Below are positions 17,791 to 27,029 of a stretch of DNA of 44,557 nucleotides, in pieces. The notes beneath the pieces were generated by a model that did not search any database, was not told the origin of the DNA, and saw only the letters and a list, made by a program, of their open reading frames with translations. The DNA comes from Gammaproteobacteria bacterium (GTDB taxonomy: Bacteria; Pseudomonadota; Gammaproteobacteria; Steroidobacterales; GCA-2729495): contig RFHQ01000147.1 of NCBI GenBank assembly GCA_003695765.1, positions 1-44,557 on the forward strand, given 5' to 3'. Numbering within the stretch: the stretch's first letter is position 1; every line of letters starts with the position of its first letter. Position numbers and translations under genes: made by a program.

Positions 17791-18444
17791 ATGGAGAAAT
17801 TCACGCGACTGACCGCGATCGCCGCTCCGCTCCGGCGCATCAACATCGACACGGACATCATCATCCCGAGTCGCGAGATGAAGCGGGTCTCGAAGCAGGG
17901 GCTGGGCGAAGGGCTGTTCGCCGGCTGGCGCTATCGCGAGCCCGGCAGCCGCGAGGAGAACCCCGATTTCATCCTGAACCAGGAACCGTACCGGCGCGCC
18001 CGGATCATTCTGGCCGGTGCTAATTTCGGCTGCGGGTCTTCCCGCGAACACGCCGTCTGGGCTCTGTACGAGTGGGGCATCCGCTGCATCATCGCGCCCA
18101 GTTTCGGCGCGATCTTCCGCGGCAACTGCGTGCGCAACGGCATCCTGCCGGTCGTGCTCGACGACGCCGTCATCGAGCGCCTGGCCGAGCAGGTCATGGC
18201 GGACCCGCAACGGGCCCAGCTGACGGTCGACCTCGAGACCTGCCAGGTCATCGCAGCCGACGGCGAGGCCCACGCCTTCGACATTGCGCCGGGCGACCGC
18301 CGCATGCTGCTGGAAGGACTCGACGCGATCGCCGCGACGCTGGAGCACGCCGAGGACATTCTCGAGTTTCAGGCGCGCGATCGGCTGCGCCGGCCGTGGG
18401 TCTACCTCGACTCGGCGGAGACCACGCCCTCGGCCAGCAGCTGA
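17791..18444 (+). CDS. LeuD-family dehydratase small subunit
   Basis: The 217-residue swivel subunit that pairs with the preceding LeuC-type protein. Family motifs are INIDTDIIIPSR, ILAGANFGCGSSREHAVWAL and IIAPSFGAIFRGN. The loop that helps set substrate choice (SREMKRVSKQGLGEGLF) differs from E. coli LeuD. The start is the ATG at 17791, matching the family N-terminus; the open frame continues upstream inside leuC but is not homologous. The last 43 bases overlap the 3' end of the convergent CoA-transferase gene. Confidence 0.88.
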   Translation: MEKFTRLTAIAAPLRRINIDTDIIIPSREMKRVSKQGLGEGLFAGWRYREPGSREENPDFILNQEPYRRARIILAGANFGCGSSREHAVWALYEWGIRCIIAPSFGAIFRGNCVRNGILPVVLDDAVIERLAEQVMADPQRAQLTVDLETCQVIAADGEAHAFDIAPGDRRMLLEGLDAIAATLEHAEDILEFQARDRLRRPWVYLDSAETTPSASS

Positions 18445-19610
18445 TCGATCTCGGCATCGCTGAAGCCGGCCTCGGCCAGCACCTCGCGGCTGTGCTGCCC
18501 CGCGCGCGGCACGTCGTGGTGCACGCCGAAACGCTCGCCGTCCATGGCCATCGGCAGCGCCGGCAGGCGGGTCCGCTCCCCGGCATGCTCGCCGTCACTG
18601 ATGGTCACCGGCAACAGGCCGCCGCCGGCCGCCAGATGCGGGTCGTCGAACAGTTCCTCGGGCTTCGTGATCGGCGCGAACGGCAGGCCGGTCTTGTCCA
18701 GCTTGGCCATCAGCTCCTGCTTTGTATAGCGGCGGAAGGTCTCCTTGATCACCGGCAGGATCCGGTCTTTGTGGGCGACGCGGTCATTGTTCGTCGCCAG
18801 TGTCGGGTCATTGGCGAAGTCGACCAGCTCGAAGGCCTCGCAGAAGACCTTCCATTGCTTGTCGCTGACCACGCCGACGAAGACCTGGTCATCGTCGGCG
18901 GTATCGAAGACCTGGTAGATCGCCCAGGCGGAGACCCGCGCCGGCATCGGCGCCGCCGGCTTGCCGGTGACCGCGTACTGGGCCATGTGCTGGCCGACGA
19001 GGAATACGGTGCTCTCGAACAGCGATGCGACGACGTGTTGACCGCGGCCGCTGGTTTCCCGCTGGTACAGCGCCGCCAGGACCCCGGTCGCGCCGAACAT
19101 CCCGCCCTGGACATCGATGACCGAGGCCCCGGCCCGCAGCGGCCTGCCCGGCGGGCCGGTCATGTAGGCCAGGCCGCCCATCATCTGCGCGACCTCGTCC
19201 AGCGCGGTGCGATGCTCGTAAGGGCCCGGCAGGAAGCCCTTCTCCGAGCAATAGATCAGCCGGGGGTTGCGTTCGCTGAGCGCCGGATAGCCGAATCCCA
19301 GCCGCTCCATCGTGCCCGGGCGGAAGTTCTCGATCAGCACGTCGGCGCTGTCCAACAGCCGCAGGACCGCCTGCTTGCCGGCCGGGGCCTTCAGGTCGAC
19401 GCAGAGGCTGCGCTTGTTGCGGTTGTACATCGGGAAATAGCCGGCGCCGGAACCCGGCAGGCGGCGGGTGCTGTCGCCCTGCACCGGCTCGATCTTGATG
19501 ACGTCGGCGCCCATGTCGGCCAGGATCAGCCCGGCGGCCGGACCCATGACCATGTGAGTGAATTCGATGACGCGCACACCGGCCAGTGGCGCGACAGGCT
19601 TGTCTGACAT
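18402..19610 (-). CDS. CaiB/BaiF-family CoA-transferase
   Basis: A 402-residue class III CoA-transferase moving CoA between carboxylic acids. The N-terminal fold has GVRVIEFTHMVMGPAAGLI and LADMGADVIKIEP. LIENFRPGTMERLG and the likely catalytic Asp in ASVIDVQGGMFGA are typical. The acceptor cannot be read from sequence. It is divergent from the HMG-CoA-lyase-like gene with a 118-bp spacer, and 3' overlapping with the LeuCD-type pair. That context suggests activation of a branched C5-C6 dicarboxylate such as citramalate, mesaconate or itaconate. AAGGATCG precedes the ATG. Confidence 0.88.
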   Translation of the reverse strand: MSDKPVAPLAGVRVIEFTHMVMGPAAGLILADMGADVIKIEPVQGDSTRRLPGSGAGYFPMYNRNKRSLCVDLKAPAGKQAVLRLLDSADVLIENFRPGTMERLGFGYPALSERNPRLIYCSEKGFLPGPYEHRTALDEVAQMMGGLAYMTGPPGRPLRAGASVIDVQGGMFGATGVLAALYQRETSGRGQHVVASLFESTVFLVGQHMAQYAVTGKPAAPMPARVSAWAIYQVFDTADDDQVFVGVVSDKQWKVFCEAFELVDFANDPTLATNNDRVAHKDRILPVIKETFRRYTKQELMAKLDKTGLPFAPITKPEELFDDPHLAAGGGLLPVTISDGEHAGERTRLPALPMAMDGERFGVHHDVPRAGQHSREVLAEAGFSDAEIDQLLAEGVVSAESR

Positions 19611-19728
19611 CGTCGATCCTTTTCGCTATGCTTTCCGGCCCGGTCGTGACGGGCCCCGCGCCGGGCGCGGCCGCCGCATTATGCCTGATCCCCCGCGGCC
19701 ACGCGGGCCCCCTGACGGACCATGAGCC

Positions 19729-20685
19729 ATGGATACCAACAGCGACATCGATGTACTGATCAGCGAGGTCGGACCCCGCGACGGCCTGCAGAGCATCCAG
19801 ACCGTGATGCCGACCGAGGCCAAGAAGGCGTGGATCCGCGCCGAGGCCGAGGCCGGCCTGCGCGAAATCGAAGTCGGATCCTTCGTGCCGCCGAAGCTGT
19901 TGCCGCAGCTCGCCGATACCGCCGAAATCGTTGAGTTTGCACGCAGTCTGCCGGGCCTGACCGTGGCCGCGCTGGTGCCGAACTTCAAGGGCGCCGAGAA
20001 CGCGGTGCGCGCCGGCGCCCACAAGATCACGCTGCCGCTGTCGGTCAGCGAGACGCACAGCCAGGCCAACCTGCGCAAGACCCATGCGCAGGTGCTGGAC
20101 GAGGTGCGCCGCATCGTCGATTTGCTGCGCGACCTGCCACCGGAACGCCGCCCTGCCTTCGAGGGCGGCCTGTCCACGGCCTTCGGCTGCACGCTGGAAG
20201 GCCCGGTGCCGGAAGGCAAGGTCGTCGCGCTGGCCCGGCAATTGATCGAGCTCGGTTGCGACGAGGTCGGGCTGTCGGACACAACCGGCTATGCGAACCC
20301 GGCGCAGGTCCGGCGCCTGATCCGGCTGGTCTGGGCCGAGGTCGGCAAGGAACGGCTCACCGGCATCCACCTGCACAACACCCGCGGCCTGGGCCTGGCC
20401 AATGCACTGGCCGCGCTGGAGGAAGGCATCACGACGCTGGACAGTTCACTCGGCGGCATCGGCGGTTGCCCCTTCGCGCCCGGCGCCAGCGGCAACATCG
20501 TCACCGAAGACCTGGTTTTCATGCTGGACGCGATGGGCCTGCGCACCGGCATCGACCTCGAAAAACTGCTGGCAGTGCGCGAGATCGTCCGCAACGCGCT
20601 GCCGGACGAGCCCTTGTACGGCTTCACGCCCGATGCCGGCCTGCCGAAGGGCTACCGGCGCGGTGGCTGGGGAATCGCCGCCTGA
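19729..20685 (+). CDS. Hydroxymethylglutaryl-CoA lyase-like enzyme
   Basis: A 318-residue TIM-barrel lyase of the HMGL-like family, cleaving a 3-hydroxy-acyl-CoA to acetyl-CoA and a keto acid. EVGPRDGLQ at the N-terminus holds the catalytic Arg-Asp. EVGSFVPPK, LSDTTGYA, the metal ligands in GIHLHNTRG and the loop GGIGGCPFAPGASGN with the reactive Cys are all present. Leucine degradation (HMG-CoA) is the default family role. The neighbouring CoA-transferase and LeuCD pair make citramalyl-CoA or a related substrate an alternative. The stop overlaps sequence that forms the minus-strand terminator of the phosphate operon. Confidence 0.9.
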   Translation: MDTNSDIDVLISEVGPRDGLQSIQTVMPTEAKKAWIRAEAEAGLREIEVGSFVPPKLLPQLADTAEIVEFARSLPGLTVAALVPNFKGAENAVRAGAHKITLPLSVSETHSQANLRKTHAQVLDEVRRIVDLLRDLPPERRPAFEGGLSTAFGCTLEGPVPEGKVVALARQLIELGCDEVGLSDTTGYANPAQVRRLIRLVWAEVGKERLTGIHLHNTRGLGLANALAALEEGITTLDSSLGGIGGCPFAPGASGNIVTEDLVFMLDAMGLRTGIDLEKLLAVREIVRNALPDEPLYGFTPDAGLPKGYRRGGWGIAA

Positions 20686-20716
20686 AAAAGATACGGGGCG
20701 ACCGGTGGCCGCCCCG
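20684..20716 (-). terminator. Intrinsic terminator of the pho-pst-porin operon
   Basis: On the minus strand a stem CGGGGCG / CGCCCCG (20694-20716) is followed by TATCTTTTTC. It sits 22 bases after the porin stop. The same DNA can form a hairpin for the convergent lyase gene, but there is no T-run on that side. Confidence 0.75.
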
Positions 20717-20737
20717 CTCGTTCCCGGCATCGGCCGA

Positions 20738-22018
20738 TTACTTGTACTTCCAGCTGAAGTCCAGCTGCAGCGTGTCGACGTCGTATGGCTTGCCGCCGTT
20801 CTCCACGCCGTTGCTGTCCTGGCGCTCGGTCGCAAAGTACGTCAGCTTGACCTTGCCGGCATCGGTCAGCGCATAGGCGGCACTGAGCTTGTGGCCCTTG
20901 GCATCGGTGCCGCCGCCGGCGAAGTCCGAGTCGGTCAGCAGGCCGAGCACGGCGTCCGCCTCGAGATCCTGGTAGACATAGCCAGCTTCCCAGCTGCCCT
21001 GCTGCTTGGCCTTGCCGAGCTTCAGCCCGAGCGCATAGCCGCTGTCGTTGGCCGAGGCGGCGTCGTTCTTCACGTAGTCGACGAAGAACTTCGCGGGCAG
21101 GTCCAGGACCGAGAAACCGAGTTCCGCAAAGGCGTTGAACTCCTCGAAGTCGAACAGGTAGTTGCCATTGACATCGGTGGAGTTACCGAAACAGTCCCCA
21201 GCGTCGAACAGGCAGTTCTCGCCCTGGACCGGGATATCGTAGTAGCTGAGTCCCGCCTTCAGCTTCAGGCCCTCGCCCACCGGCAGATCCACGCCGCCCT
21301 GCGCGCCCCAGGCGAAGATTTCGCCGCTGCCCGAGCTGCCGTCGGCTTCCAGCCAGGTGCCCAGCGCGTTGCCGAAGAAGATCCCGCGCCGGTAGAGCAG
21401 TTCCAGGCCTTCCGGCCGCCAGTCGCTGTCCCACAGCAGGCCGTGCCCGCCGGTCCGCTGCATTTCGTTCTTGAACTTGCCGGCCACGAGATAGAGGTCG
21501 TCGAGCGGCTGCCACTTGACGTAGGCGAGGTCCAGAACGATGCCTTTCGACGATCCGCCGTCACCGAGCGTCTGGTTGCTGGAGACCGGGTCGGCACCGC
21601 CGGTGGCCAGCCCGAAGCCGACCTCGGTGCGTGCCGGCAACCTGGCGATGATCGCCGGCCGGGCCCGCACACGCTGGCGGTTGCGGTCGCTGCGGCCCGG
21701 CAGGTCGACGTCCTTGTTCTCGTAACGGTAACGGAAATCACCCTTCACCCGGATGTTTTCCGTCCAGCCGGCGCTCTCGCGTTTTTCCTGGATCGATGCC
21801 ACCGCGGCGCGGTCCTGCGCCTGCGCCTCGCGCAAGCGCGCATTTTCGGCCGCGAGATCCTCGAAGCGCTGCACCAGCCGCTCGAAGTCGTTCTTCAGCT
21901 TCGCGAATTCCTCGGCGCTGACCTCGGTCGCCGGCGCCGGGGCAGAACGCGCCTCGCGCGCGCCGACGGCCGGCGCGCCGATCGCCGCCAGGGCCAGGAA
22001 CAGTCCCAGTCGTTTCAT
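20738..22018 (-). CDS. Putative porin, probably phosphate-responsive
   Basis: A 426-residue outer-membrane beta-barrel protein of the putative-porin type. The signal peptide is MKRLGLFLALAAIGAPAVGA. A short coiled-coil region (about residues 35-75, with KNDFERLVQRFEDLAAENAR) likely forms a periplasmic trimer stalk. The rest alternates amphipathic strands and turns, and ends in a C-terminal aromatic-containing strand (LQLDFSWKYK). It is the last gene after pstB, with its own Pho-box-like site upstream, so uptake of phosphate or phosphorylated compounds is a fair inference. It is not clearly OprO/OprP by sequence. The ATG at 22018 begins the signal peptide; the open frame upstream is antisense noise over pstB. 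Confidence 0.82.
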   Translation of the reverse strand: MKRLGLFLALAAIGAPAVGAREARSAPAPATEVSAEEFAKLKNDFERLVQRFEDLAAENARLREAQAQDRAAVASIQEKRESAGWTENIRVKGDFRYRYENKDVDLPGRSDRNRQRVRARPAIIARLPARTEVGFGLATGGADPVSSNQTLGDGGSSKGIVLDLAYVKWQPLDDLYLVAGKFKNEMQRTGGHGLLWDSDWRPEGLELLYRRGIFFGNALGTWLEADGSSGSGEIFAWGAQGGVDLPVGEGLKLKAGLSYYDIPVQGENCLFDAGDCFGNSTDVNGNYLFDFEEFNAFAELGFSVLDLPAKFFVDYVKNDAASANDSGYALGLKLGKAKQQGSWEAGYVYQDLEADAVLGLLTDSDFAGGGTDAKGHKLSAAYALTDAGKVKLTYFATERQDSNGVENGGKPYDVDTLQLDFSWKYK

Positions 22019-22083
22019 TGTCTGTCTCCATTGTCGGGAAATGACCGCTGCAACGGGCGCGACCGCCCGCCGTCTCGACGCGT

Positions 22084-22117
22084 ATCTTGGGATCCGATTG
22101 TTACGTTTTCGTGACGC
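22084..22117 (-). promoter_or_regulatory. Pho-box-like promoter of the porin gene
   Basis: On the minus strand GCGTCAC-GAAA-ACGTAAC (22117 to 22100) has the 7-4-7 direct-repeat layout of PhoB sites. After 10 bases CAAGAT could act as a -10. The box lies 82 bases before the porin start, inside the pstB-porin spacer. The match to the E. coli consensus is partial. Confidence 0.55.
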
Positions 22118-22122
22118 AGGGA

Positions 22123-23079
22123 TCAGCCGAAGCGGCCGGTCACGTAGTCTTCGGTGAGTTTGTGGCCCGGGTTTGTGAAGACCTTGTCGGTCGCATCCAC
22201 CTCGACGAGGCGACCGAGATGGAAGTAGGCCGTTCGCCGCGATACACGCGCCGCCTGCTGCATCGAGTGGGTGACGATCGCGATCGCGTAATTCTGCGAC
22301 AGTTCGTCGATCAGGTCCTCGATCCGCGCCGTGGCGATCGGGTCCAGCGCCGAGCAGGGCTCGTCCATCAAAATCACTTCCGGGCTGACGGCGATCGTCC
22401 GCGCAATGCACAGCCGCTGCTGCTGGCCGCCAGACAGGCCGGTACCCGGCTCTTCGAGCCGGTCCTTCACCTCGTCCCAGAGGCCGGCGCGGCGCAGGCT
22501 GCTGTGAACGATCTCGTCGAGTTCCGCCCGGTTGGCCGCCAGACCGTGCAGGCGCGGCCCGTAGGCGACGTTCTCGTAGATGCTCTTGGGGAAGGGGTTG
22601 GGCTTCTGGAAGACCATGCCGACCCGCGCTCGCAGCAGCACCACGTCGGTCTTGCGATCGTAGATGTCTTCGCCATGCATCCGGAACTCGCCGCTGACGC
22701 GCGCGGTCTCGATGGTGTCGTTCATCCGGTTCAGGCAGCGGATGAACGTGGACTTGCCACAACCGGACGGTCCGATCAGCGCAATCACCTCGTTGCGGCC
22801 GATGTCCAGGTTGATGTCTCTCAGCGCGTGCGTTTCGCCATACCAGACATTGCAACCACGAACCGTGATCACCGGGTCTGTTGCGGTGAAGTCGCCGACG
22901 GTCTGCGCCGCCTCCGCCTCCCGCGCCAGGTCCGCGATCGCGATTCTTGGCTGCCGAGCTTCGCGCCTGTTCATATTCGAGCTGTTGTCCTTGTCGTCAC
23001 GCAGCGCCGGGCCGCCGGCATCGGCCAATGCGCCATCCCCGGCCGTCGCACTGCGCGCCATGATAGCCGCTTTCGCCAT
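22123..23079 (-). CDS. pstB: Phosphate ABC transporter ATP-binding protein
   Basis: The ATPase of the high-affinity phosphate importer. Walker A is GPSGCGKST, the Q-loop is [16 protein letters not shown], the ABC signature is LSGGQQQR and Walker B is [13 protein letters not shown]. The 318-residue reading begins with about 50 residues of non-conserved, Ala/Asp-rich sequence before the ABC domain ([15 protein letters not shown]). An internal ATG at 22974 would give a more usual length. I keep the ATG at 23079, 10 bases after pstA, because AGGGGC precedes it. Confidence 0.95.
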   Translation of the reverse strand: MAKAAIMARSATAGDGALADAGGPALRDDKDNSSNMNRREARQPRIAIADLAREAEAAQTVGDFTATDPVITVRGCNVWYGETHALRDINLDIGRNEVIALIGPSGCGKSTFIRCLNRMNDTIETARVSGEFRMHGEDIYDRKTDVVLLRARVGMVFQKPNPFPKSIYENVAYGPRLHGLAANRAELDEIVHSSLRRAGLWDEVKDRLEEPGTGLSGGQQQRLCIARTIAVSPEVILMDEPCSALDPIATARIEDLIDELSQNYAIAIVTHSMQQAARVSRRTAYFHLGRLVEVDATDKVFTNPGHKLTEDYVTGRFG

Positions 23080-23089
23080 GCCCGTGCCC

Positions 23090-24385
23090 CTACCAGCGCC
23101 GTTCGAAGCGCTTGCGCAGCCAGATCGCGGCGCCGTTCATCAGCAGCAGGAAGGCGAGCAGCACGATAATCGCCGCCGAGGTGCGCTCCACGAAAGCGCG
23201 TTCCGGGCTGTCGGCCCAGAGGTAGATCTGCACGGGCAGCGCGGTCGCAGGCTCGAAAGGGCTGCCGGGCAACTCGACGATGAACGCCACCATGCCGATC
23301 ATCAGCAATGGCGCCGACTCTCCCAGCGCCCGGGCCATACCGATGATCGTGCCGGTCAGCATGCCCGGCAGCGCCAGCGGCACGACATGGTGCAAGACCA
23401 TCTGCATCTGCGAAGCGCCGACGCCCAGCGCGGCCTCGCGGACGGACGGTGGCACGGACTTCAGCGCGGCACGCGAGGCGATGATGATCGTCGGCAGTGT
23501 CATCAGCGTGAGCACGAGGCCTCCGACCACGGGAGCAGAACGCGGCATGCCGAGGAAATTGATGAAGACCGCGAGACCCAGCAGGCCGAAGACGATCGAC
23601 GGCACGGCCGCCAGGTTGTTGATGTTCACCTCGATCAGGTCGACCCAGCGGTTGCGCGGCGCAAATTCCTCCAGGTACACGGCGGCCGCCACGCCCAGCG
23701 GAAAGGACAGCACCAGGGTCACGAGCAACATGTAGAATGAACCGAGCGCGGCGCCGCCGATGCCTGCCAGTTCGGGCTCGCGGGAATCGCCAGACTCGAA
23801 GAATGCCGCATTGAAGTGCCTTTCCAGCCGCCCGGCATCGGCGAGCCGGTCGATCCAGGCCAGCTGCCGGTCCTTGACCCGCCGCGACTTCTCCGGCAGG
23901 GACCGGTCGATATAGCCCTTGACGACCATGTCGACCTCGTCGTCGGCCGGCACCCAGACCGCGCGGTGTTTGCCAATGAGTTCCGGCTCTGCGAGCACCA
24001 TGTCGCGCAGCTGGTAAGCCGCCCCGCTGCTGAGCAGGCGGTTCAGGCTGCGCCGGTCGCGACGCGCCCTGACATCCGGGAACAGCTCCGTGAGCGCGGC
24101 CCGCGCCAGGCGGTTGTAGTCCGCGCGCGCCAGTTCCAGCGGGTCCCGCCCACCGCCCGGATCGATTACAGCCGGATCGAAGTAGACATCGATCAGGACC
24201 TGCGTCTGCCAGAAGGCGGTGTAACCGTTGCTGATGATCGTGCCGAAGATCAGGCCGACGAACATCAGGCCCAGCAGCGCCGAGGCCAGGCCGTACAAGC
24301 GGAAGCGGCGCTCCTGCCGATAGCGCCGCCCGAGGCTCGCACGGACGCGCTCGAGCACCTGTTCCTGGCTGGCAGCGCCGTTCAT
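23090..24385 (-). CDS. pstA: Phosphate ABC transporter permease PstA
   Basis: An inner-membrane permease subunit of 431 residues, far longer than the roughly 300-residue E. coli protein. After the first transmembrane helix ([20 protein letters not shown]) there is a periplasmic region of about 170 residues, rich in charge. The conserved membrane domain then starts at [20 protein letters not shown], with the cytoplasmic EAA-type loop [21 protein letters not shown]. The ATG at 24385 lies 1 base after the pstC stop, indicating coupling. Enlarged PstA is known in other gammaproteobacteria such as Pseudomonas. Confidence 0.93.
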   Translation of the reverse strand: MNGAASQEQVLERVRASLGRRYRQERRFRLYGLASALLGLMFVGLIFGTIISNGYTAFWQTQVLIDVYFDPAVIDPGGGRDPLELARADYNRLARAALTELFPDVRARRDRRSLNRLLSSGAAYQLRDMVLAEPELIGKHRAVWVPADDEVDMVVKGYIDRSLPEKSRRVKDRQLAWIDRLADAGRLERHFNAAFFESGDSREPELAGIGGAALGSFYMLLVTLVLSFPLGVAAAVYLEEFAPRNRWVDLIEVNINNLAAVPSIVFGLLGLAVFINFLGMPRSAPVVGGLVLTLMTLPTIIIASRAALKSVPPSVREAALGVGASQMQMVLHHVVPLALPGMLTGTIIGMARALGESAPLLMIGMVAFIVELPGSPFEPATALPVQIYLWADSPERAFVERTSAAIIVLLAFLLLMNGAAIWLRKRFERRW

Positions 24386-24386
24386 G

Positions 24387-25775
24387 CTATTCGTACTGTT
24401 CCCGGTAGCGCCGCACCACCTGCAGCGCAATGATGTTGAGCAACAGGGTGACGACGAACAGCACCAGCCCCAGGGCGAAAGCCGCCAGGGTCTTGGCGCT
24501 GTCGAACTCCTGATCACCGACCAGCAGCGTGACGATCTGCACCGTGACGGTGGTCACGGCTTCCAGCGGGTTCACCGTCAGGTTCGCCGCCAGGCCCGCG
24601 GCCATGACCACGATCATCGTCTCGCCGATCGCCCGCGATACCGCCAGCAGCGCGCCGCCAACGATACCAGGCAGAGCAGCGGGAATGACGACCCGCTTGA
24701 TCGTTTCGGAATGGGTCGCGCCGAGGCCGAGGGAACCATCGCGCATCGCCTGCGGTACGGCATTGATCACGTCATCGGACAGCGAGGATACGAAGGGGAT
24801 GATCATGATCCCCATCACCAGGCCGGCGCCCAGCGCGCTTTCCGAGGCCACGTCCAGCCCGAGACTCTGGCCGAAGCCGCGCAGCAAGGGCGCCACCGTG
24901 AGGGCCGCGAAATAGCCGTAGACGACCGTGGGGACGCCGGCCAGGACCTCCAGCGCCGGCTTGACCCAGGCGCGCACCCGCCGGCTGGCATACTCGGACA
25001 GGTAGATCGCGGTCATCAGGCCGATCGGCAGCGCCACGGTCATCGCGATCAGTGAAATCAGCGCGGTACCGGCGAACAGCGGCACGGCGCCGAAAGCGCC
25101 CGAAGAGCCGACCTGATCGGCGCGCAACGCGGTCTGCGGGCTCCAGGTCAGGCCGAACAGGAATTCGCTGACCGGGATCCGGTCGAAGAACCGCAAGGCC
25201 TCGAACAGCACCGAGGCGACGATGCCGATCGTCGTAAAAATCGCCAGTGTGGATGCCAGCGCCAGGCCGATGCGCGCTACGCTTTCGACGCGGTTCCGCG
25301 CCCGCAGCTCGGGGCGCAGCCGCAGCCAGCTCCAGCCGAAGCCGACGAAACCCAGCAGAACGATCAGGCCGGACAGGATCCGTCGGGACGAGTCCTTCAG
25401 GCTCAGGTACAGCTCGGCCGCGACCGCCAGTTCCTCGCGCTTGCCGGGGTCGACGAACTGCCCGGCGGCGATGTTCTTGATGTCGTTGACCAGCAGGCTG
25501 CGCTGGGCCTCCGGCAGCTCGCGCAGTTCGGCCGGCAGCGAGTCCACGACCCTCTCGACGACGACGCGGTCGGCCAGCCCCAGCCAAAGCAGCAGCAGCG
25601 CCAGGCCCGGCAGCGCGCAGCAGATCGCCGCATAGTAGCCGTAGTATTTCGGCAGCGAATGCAGCGCCCGGATGCCGCCGCAGCGCCCGGCGACCGCGAC
25701 GGCGCGCTGACGACCCAGCACGAAACTCGCCACCGTCATGGCCACGAGGATCAGCAGCAGGGTCTCGAACTGCAT
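24387..25775 (-). CDS. pstC: Phosphate ABC transporter permease PstC
   Basis: The partner permease, 462 residues against about 320 in E. coli. Two N-terminal hydrophobic segments flank a short loop, followed by about 70 periplasmic residues (VVERVVDSLPAELRELPEA onward), one more helix with a basic stretch, and then the conserved permease domain from ALISLIAMTVALPIGLMTAIY. The coupling loop is GSLGLGATHSETIKRVVIPAA. It is translated just ahead of pstA with a 1-base gap, and it is separated from pstS by 95 bases. Confidence 0.93.
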   Translation of the reverse strand: MQFETLLLILVAMTVASFVLGRQRAVAVAGRCGGIRALHSLPKYYGYYAAICCALPGLALLLLWLGLADRVVVERVVDSLPAELRELPEAQRSLLVNDIKNIAAGQFVDPGKREELAVAAELYLSLKDSSRRILSGLIVLLGFVGFGWSWLRLRPELRARNRVESVARIGLALASTLAIFTTIGIVASVLFEALRFFDRIPVSEFLFGLTWSPQTALRADQVGSSGAFGAVPLFAGTALISLIAMTVALPIGLMTAIYLSEYASRRVRAWVKPALEVLAGVPTVVYGYFAALTVAPLLRGFGQSLGLDVASESALGAGLVMGIMIIPFVSSLSDDVINAVPQAMRDGSLGLGATHSETIKRVVIPAALPGIVGGALLAVSRAIGETMIVVMAAGLAANLTVNPLEAVTTVTVQIVTLLVGDQEFDSAKTLAAFALGLVLFVVTLLLNIIALQVVRRYREQYE

Positions 25776-25870
25776 CGCCGCTCAGCCTCCGGGCACGCCG
25801 CAGGCAGCATCCCCGCCAAGGCGCGCTGCTACCACTGTCCTGGATTGCTGGCGAGGGGTGTCAGCTGCCG
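25776..25870 (-). other. pstS-pstC spacer
   Basis: This 95-base spacer is longer than the other gaps in the operon. On the minus strand AGCAGC and GCTGCC flank a GC-rich segment that can form a weak hairpin. In other bacteria such spacers let pstS message outnumber pstCAB; that is inference here. I see no promoter or Pho box. Confidence 0.3.
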
Positions 25871-26938
25871 TCATTCCAATGTCGGTCCCAGCGTCTCCAG
25901 CCGCCGCACCCGGTCGACCACCGCGGCATACTCCTCCGGCGGCAGCGGGATCAGGCCGCGATCGACCAGGTAACCCTCCTGCCCCATCGCCCGCTCGCTG
26001 GTGAACTCCTCGAGGTACTCGGGGATGCCCGGAATCGCCCCGATATGCGCCTTCTTGACGTAGAAGAACAGTGGCCTGGACACCGGGTACTCGCCAGCAG
26101 CGATCGCCTCGAAAGTCGGCTCGACGCCTTCGATGCGCGCGCCCTGCACCAGGTCGGCGTTCTGGTCCAGGAAGCTGAAGCCGAAGATGCCCAGCGCATG
26201 GTGGTTCGCCGCGAGCTTCTGGACTATCAGGTTGTCGTTCTCGCCGGCCTCGATATAGCGGCCGTCCTCCCGAATGCCGTGGCAGATCGCCTTGTAGCGC
26301 TGCTTGTCCTGTTTCTTGATCGCCGCGATCCATGGGAAGGTCTTGCAGCCGCCCTCCATCGCCAGTTCGACAAAGGCATCGCGGGTCCCGGACGTCGGCG
26401 GCGGGCCCAGCACTTCGATCGGCTCGTCCGGCAGTGCCGGGTTCACGTCCCGCCAGTTCCGGTACGGGTTCGGCACCAGGCGCTCGGCGCCGGACGGATC
26501 CGGCACGTCCTTGGCCAGCGCCAGGAAGACGTCCCGCAGCGACAACTCGTAAGGTTCCGCATCCACCGAGTTGGCCAGGACGATGCCGTCGTAACCGATC
26601 TTGACCTCGACGATCTCGGTGACGCCATTGGCCGCACAGTTGTCTATTTCCGATTGCTTGATCCGGCGCGATGCGTTGGTGATATCGGGGTGGCTGACGC
26701 CGACGCCGGCACAGAATAGCTTCAGCCCGCCACCGGAGCCGGTCGACTCGACTTTCGGCGTCTTGAAAGGCGTCGTCCGGCCGAACTGCTCGGCCACGAC
26801 CGTCGCGAAGGGATAGACGGTCGACGAGCCAACGATACTGATGTAGTCGCGCGCAGCCTGCGCATGGGCGCTGCCGGCGGCCAGCGCCAGCAGAAGGGCG
26901 CCGGCCAGCGCCGGCAACGAATGATGCTTCTTCAACAC
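25871..26938 (-). CDS. pstS: Periplasmic phosphate-binding protein PstS
   Basis: The solute-binding protein that delivers inorganic phosphate to PstCA. Signal peptide SLPALAGALLLALAAGSAHA is followed by the mature start around QAARDYISIVGSSTVYPF. Phosphate-contact motifs VGSSTVYP, ESTGSGGG and PPTSGTRDAF are present. The GTG at 26938 has GGAGG 5 bases upstream, which beats the ATG at 26974 that would place a dozen residues before the signal. It gives 355 residues. No Pho box is visible in the 91-base gap to phoU, so expression probably depends on the upstream phoB promoter. Confidence 0.95.
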   Translation of the reverse strand: MLKKHHSLPALAGALLLALAAGSAHAQAARDYISIVGSSTVYPFATVVAEQFGRTTPFKTPKVESTGSGGGLKLFCAGVGVSHPDITNASRRIKQSEIDNCAANGVTEIVEVKIGYDGIVLANSVDAEPYELSLRDVFLALAKDVPDPSGAERLVPNPYRNWRDVNPALPDEPIEVLGPPPTSGTRDAFVELAMEGGCKTFPWIAAIKKQDKQRYKAICHGIREDGRYIEAGENDNLIVQKLAANHHALGIFGFSFLDQNADLVQGARIEGVEPTFEAIAAGEYPVSRPLFFYVKKAHIGAIPGIPEYLEEFTSERAMGQEGYLVDRGLIPLPPEEYAAVVDRVRRLETLGPTLE

Positions 26939-27029
26939 GATTGCCTCCGCGGAAAACAGACCGGAAAACTTCATGGCCTGCAGTCTAGGCGGACAATGTT
27001 AAAGAAATATTTCACCCGGCCCGGCGCCG

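Noticed and set aside
15681-17864. 727-codon open frame antisense to the LeuC-type gene
   Set aside because: It is the usual long open antisense frame in GC-rich DNA. It has no family motifs, and the LeuC-type and membrane-protein genes are well supported.
24767-24780. Possible fifth copy of the hairpin core in pstC
   Set aside because: Only GTCATCGG matches, it is inside conserved coding sequence, and the flanks do not pair.
26975-27029. Pho box directly upstream of pstS
   Set aside because: Only a lone ATTGTC-like half-site is seen, with no second repeat at 11-bp spacing.
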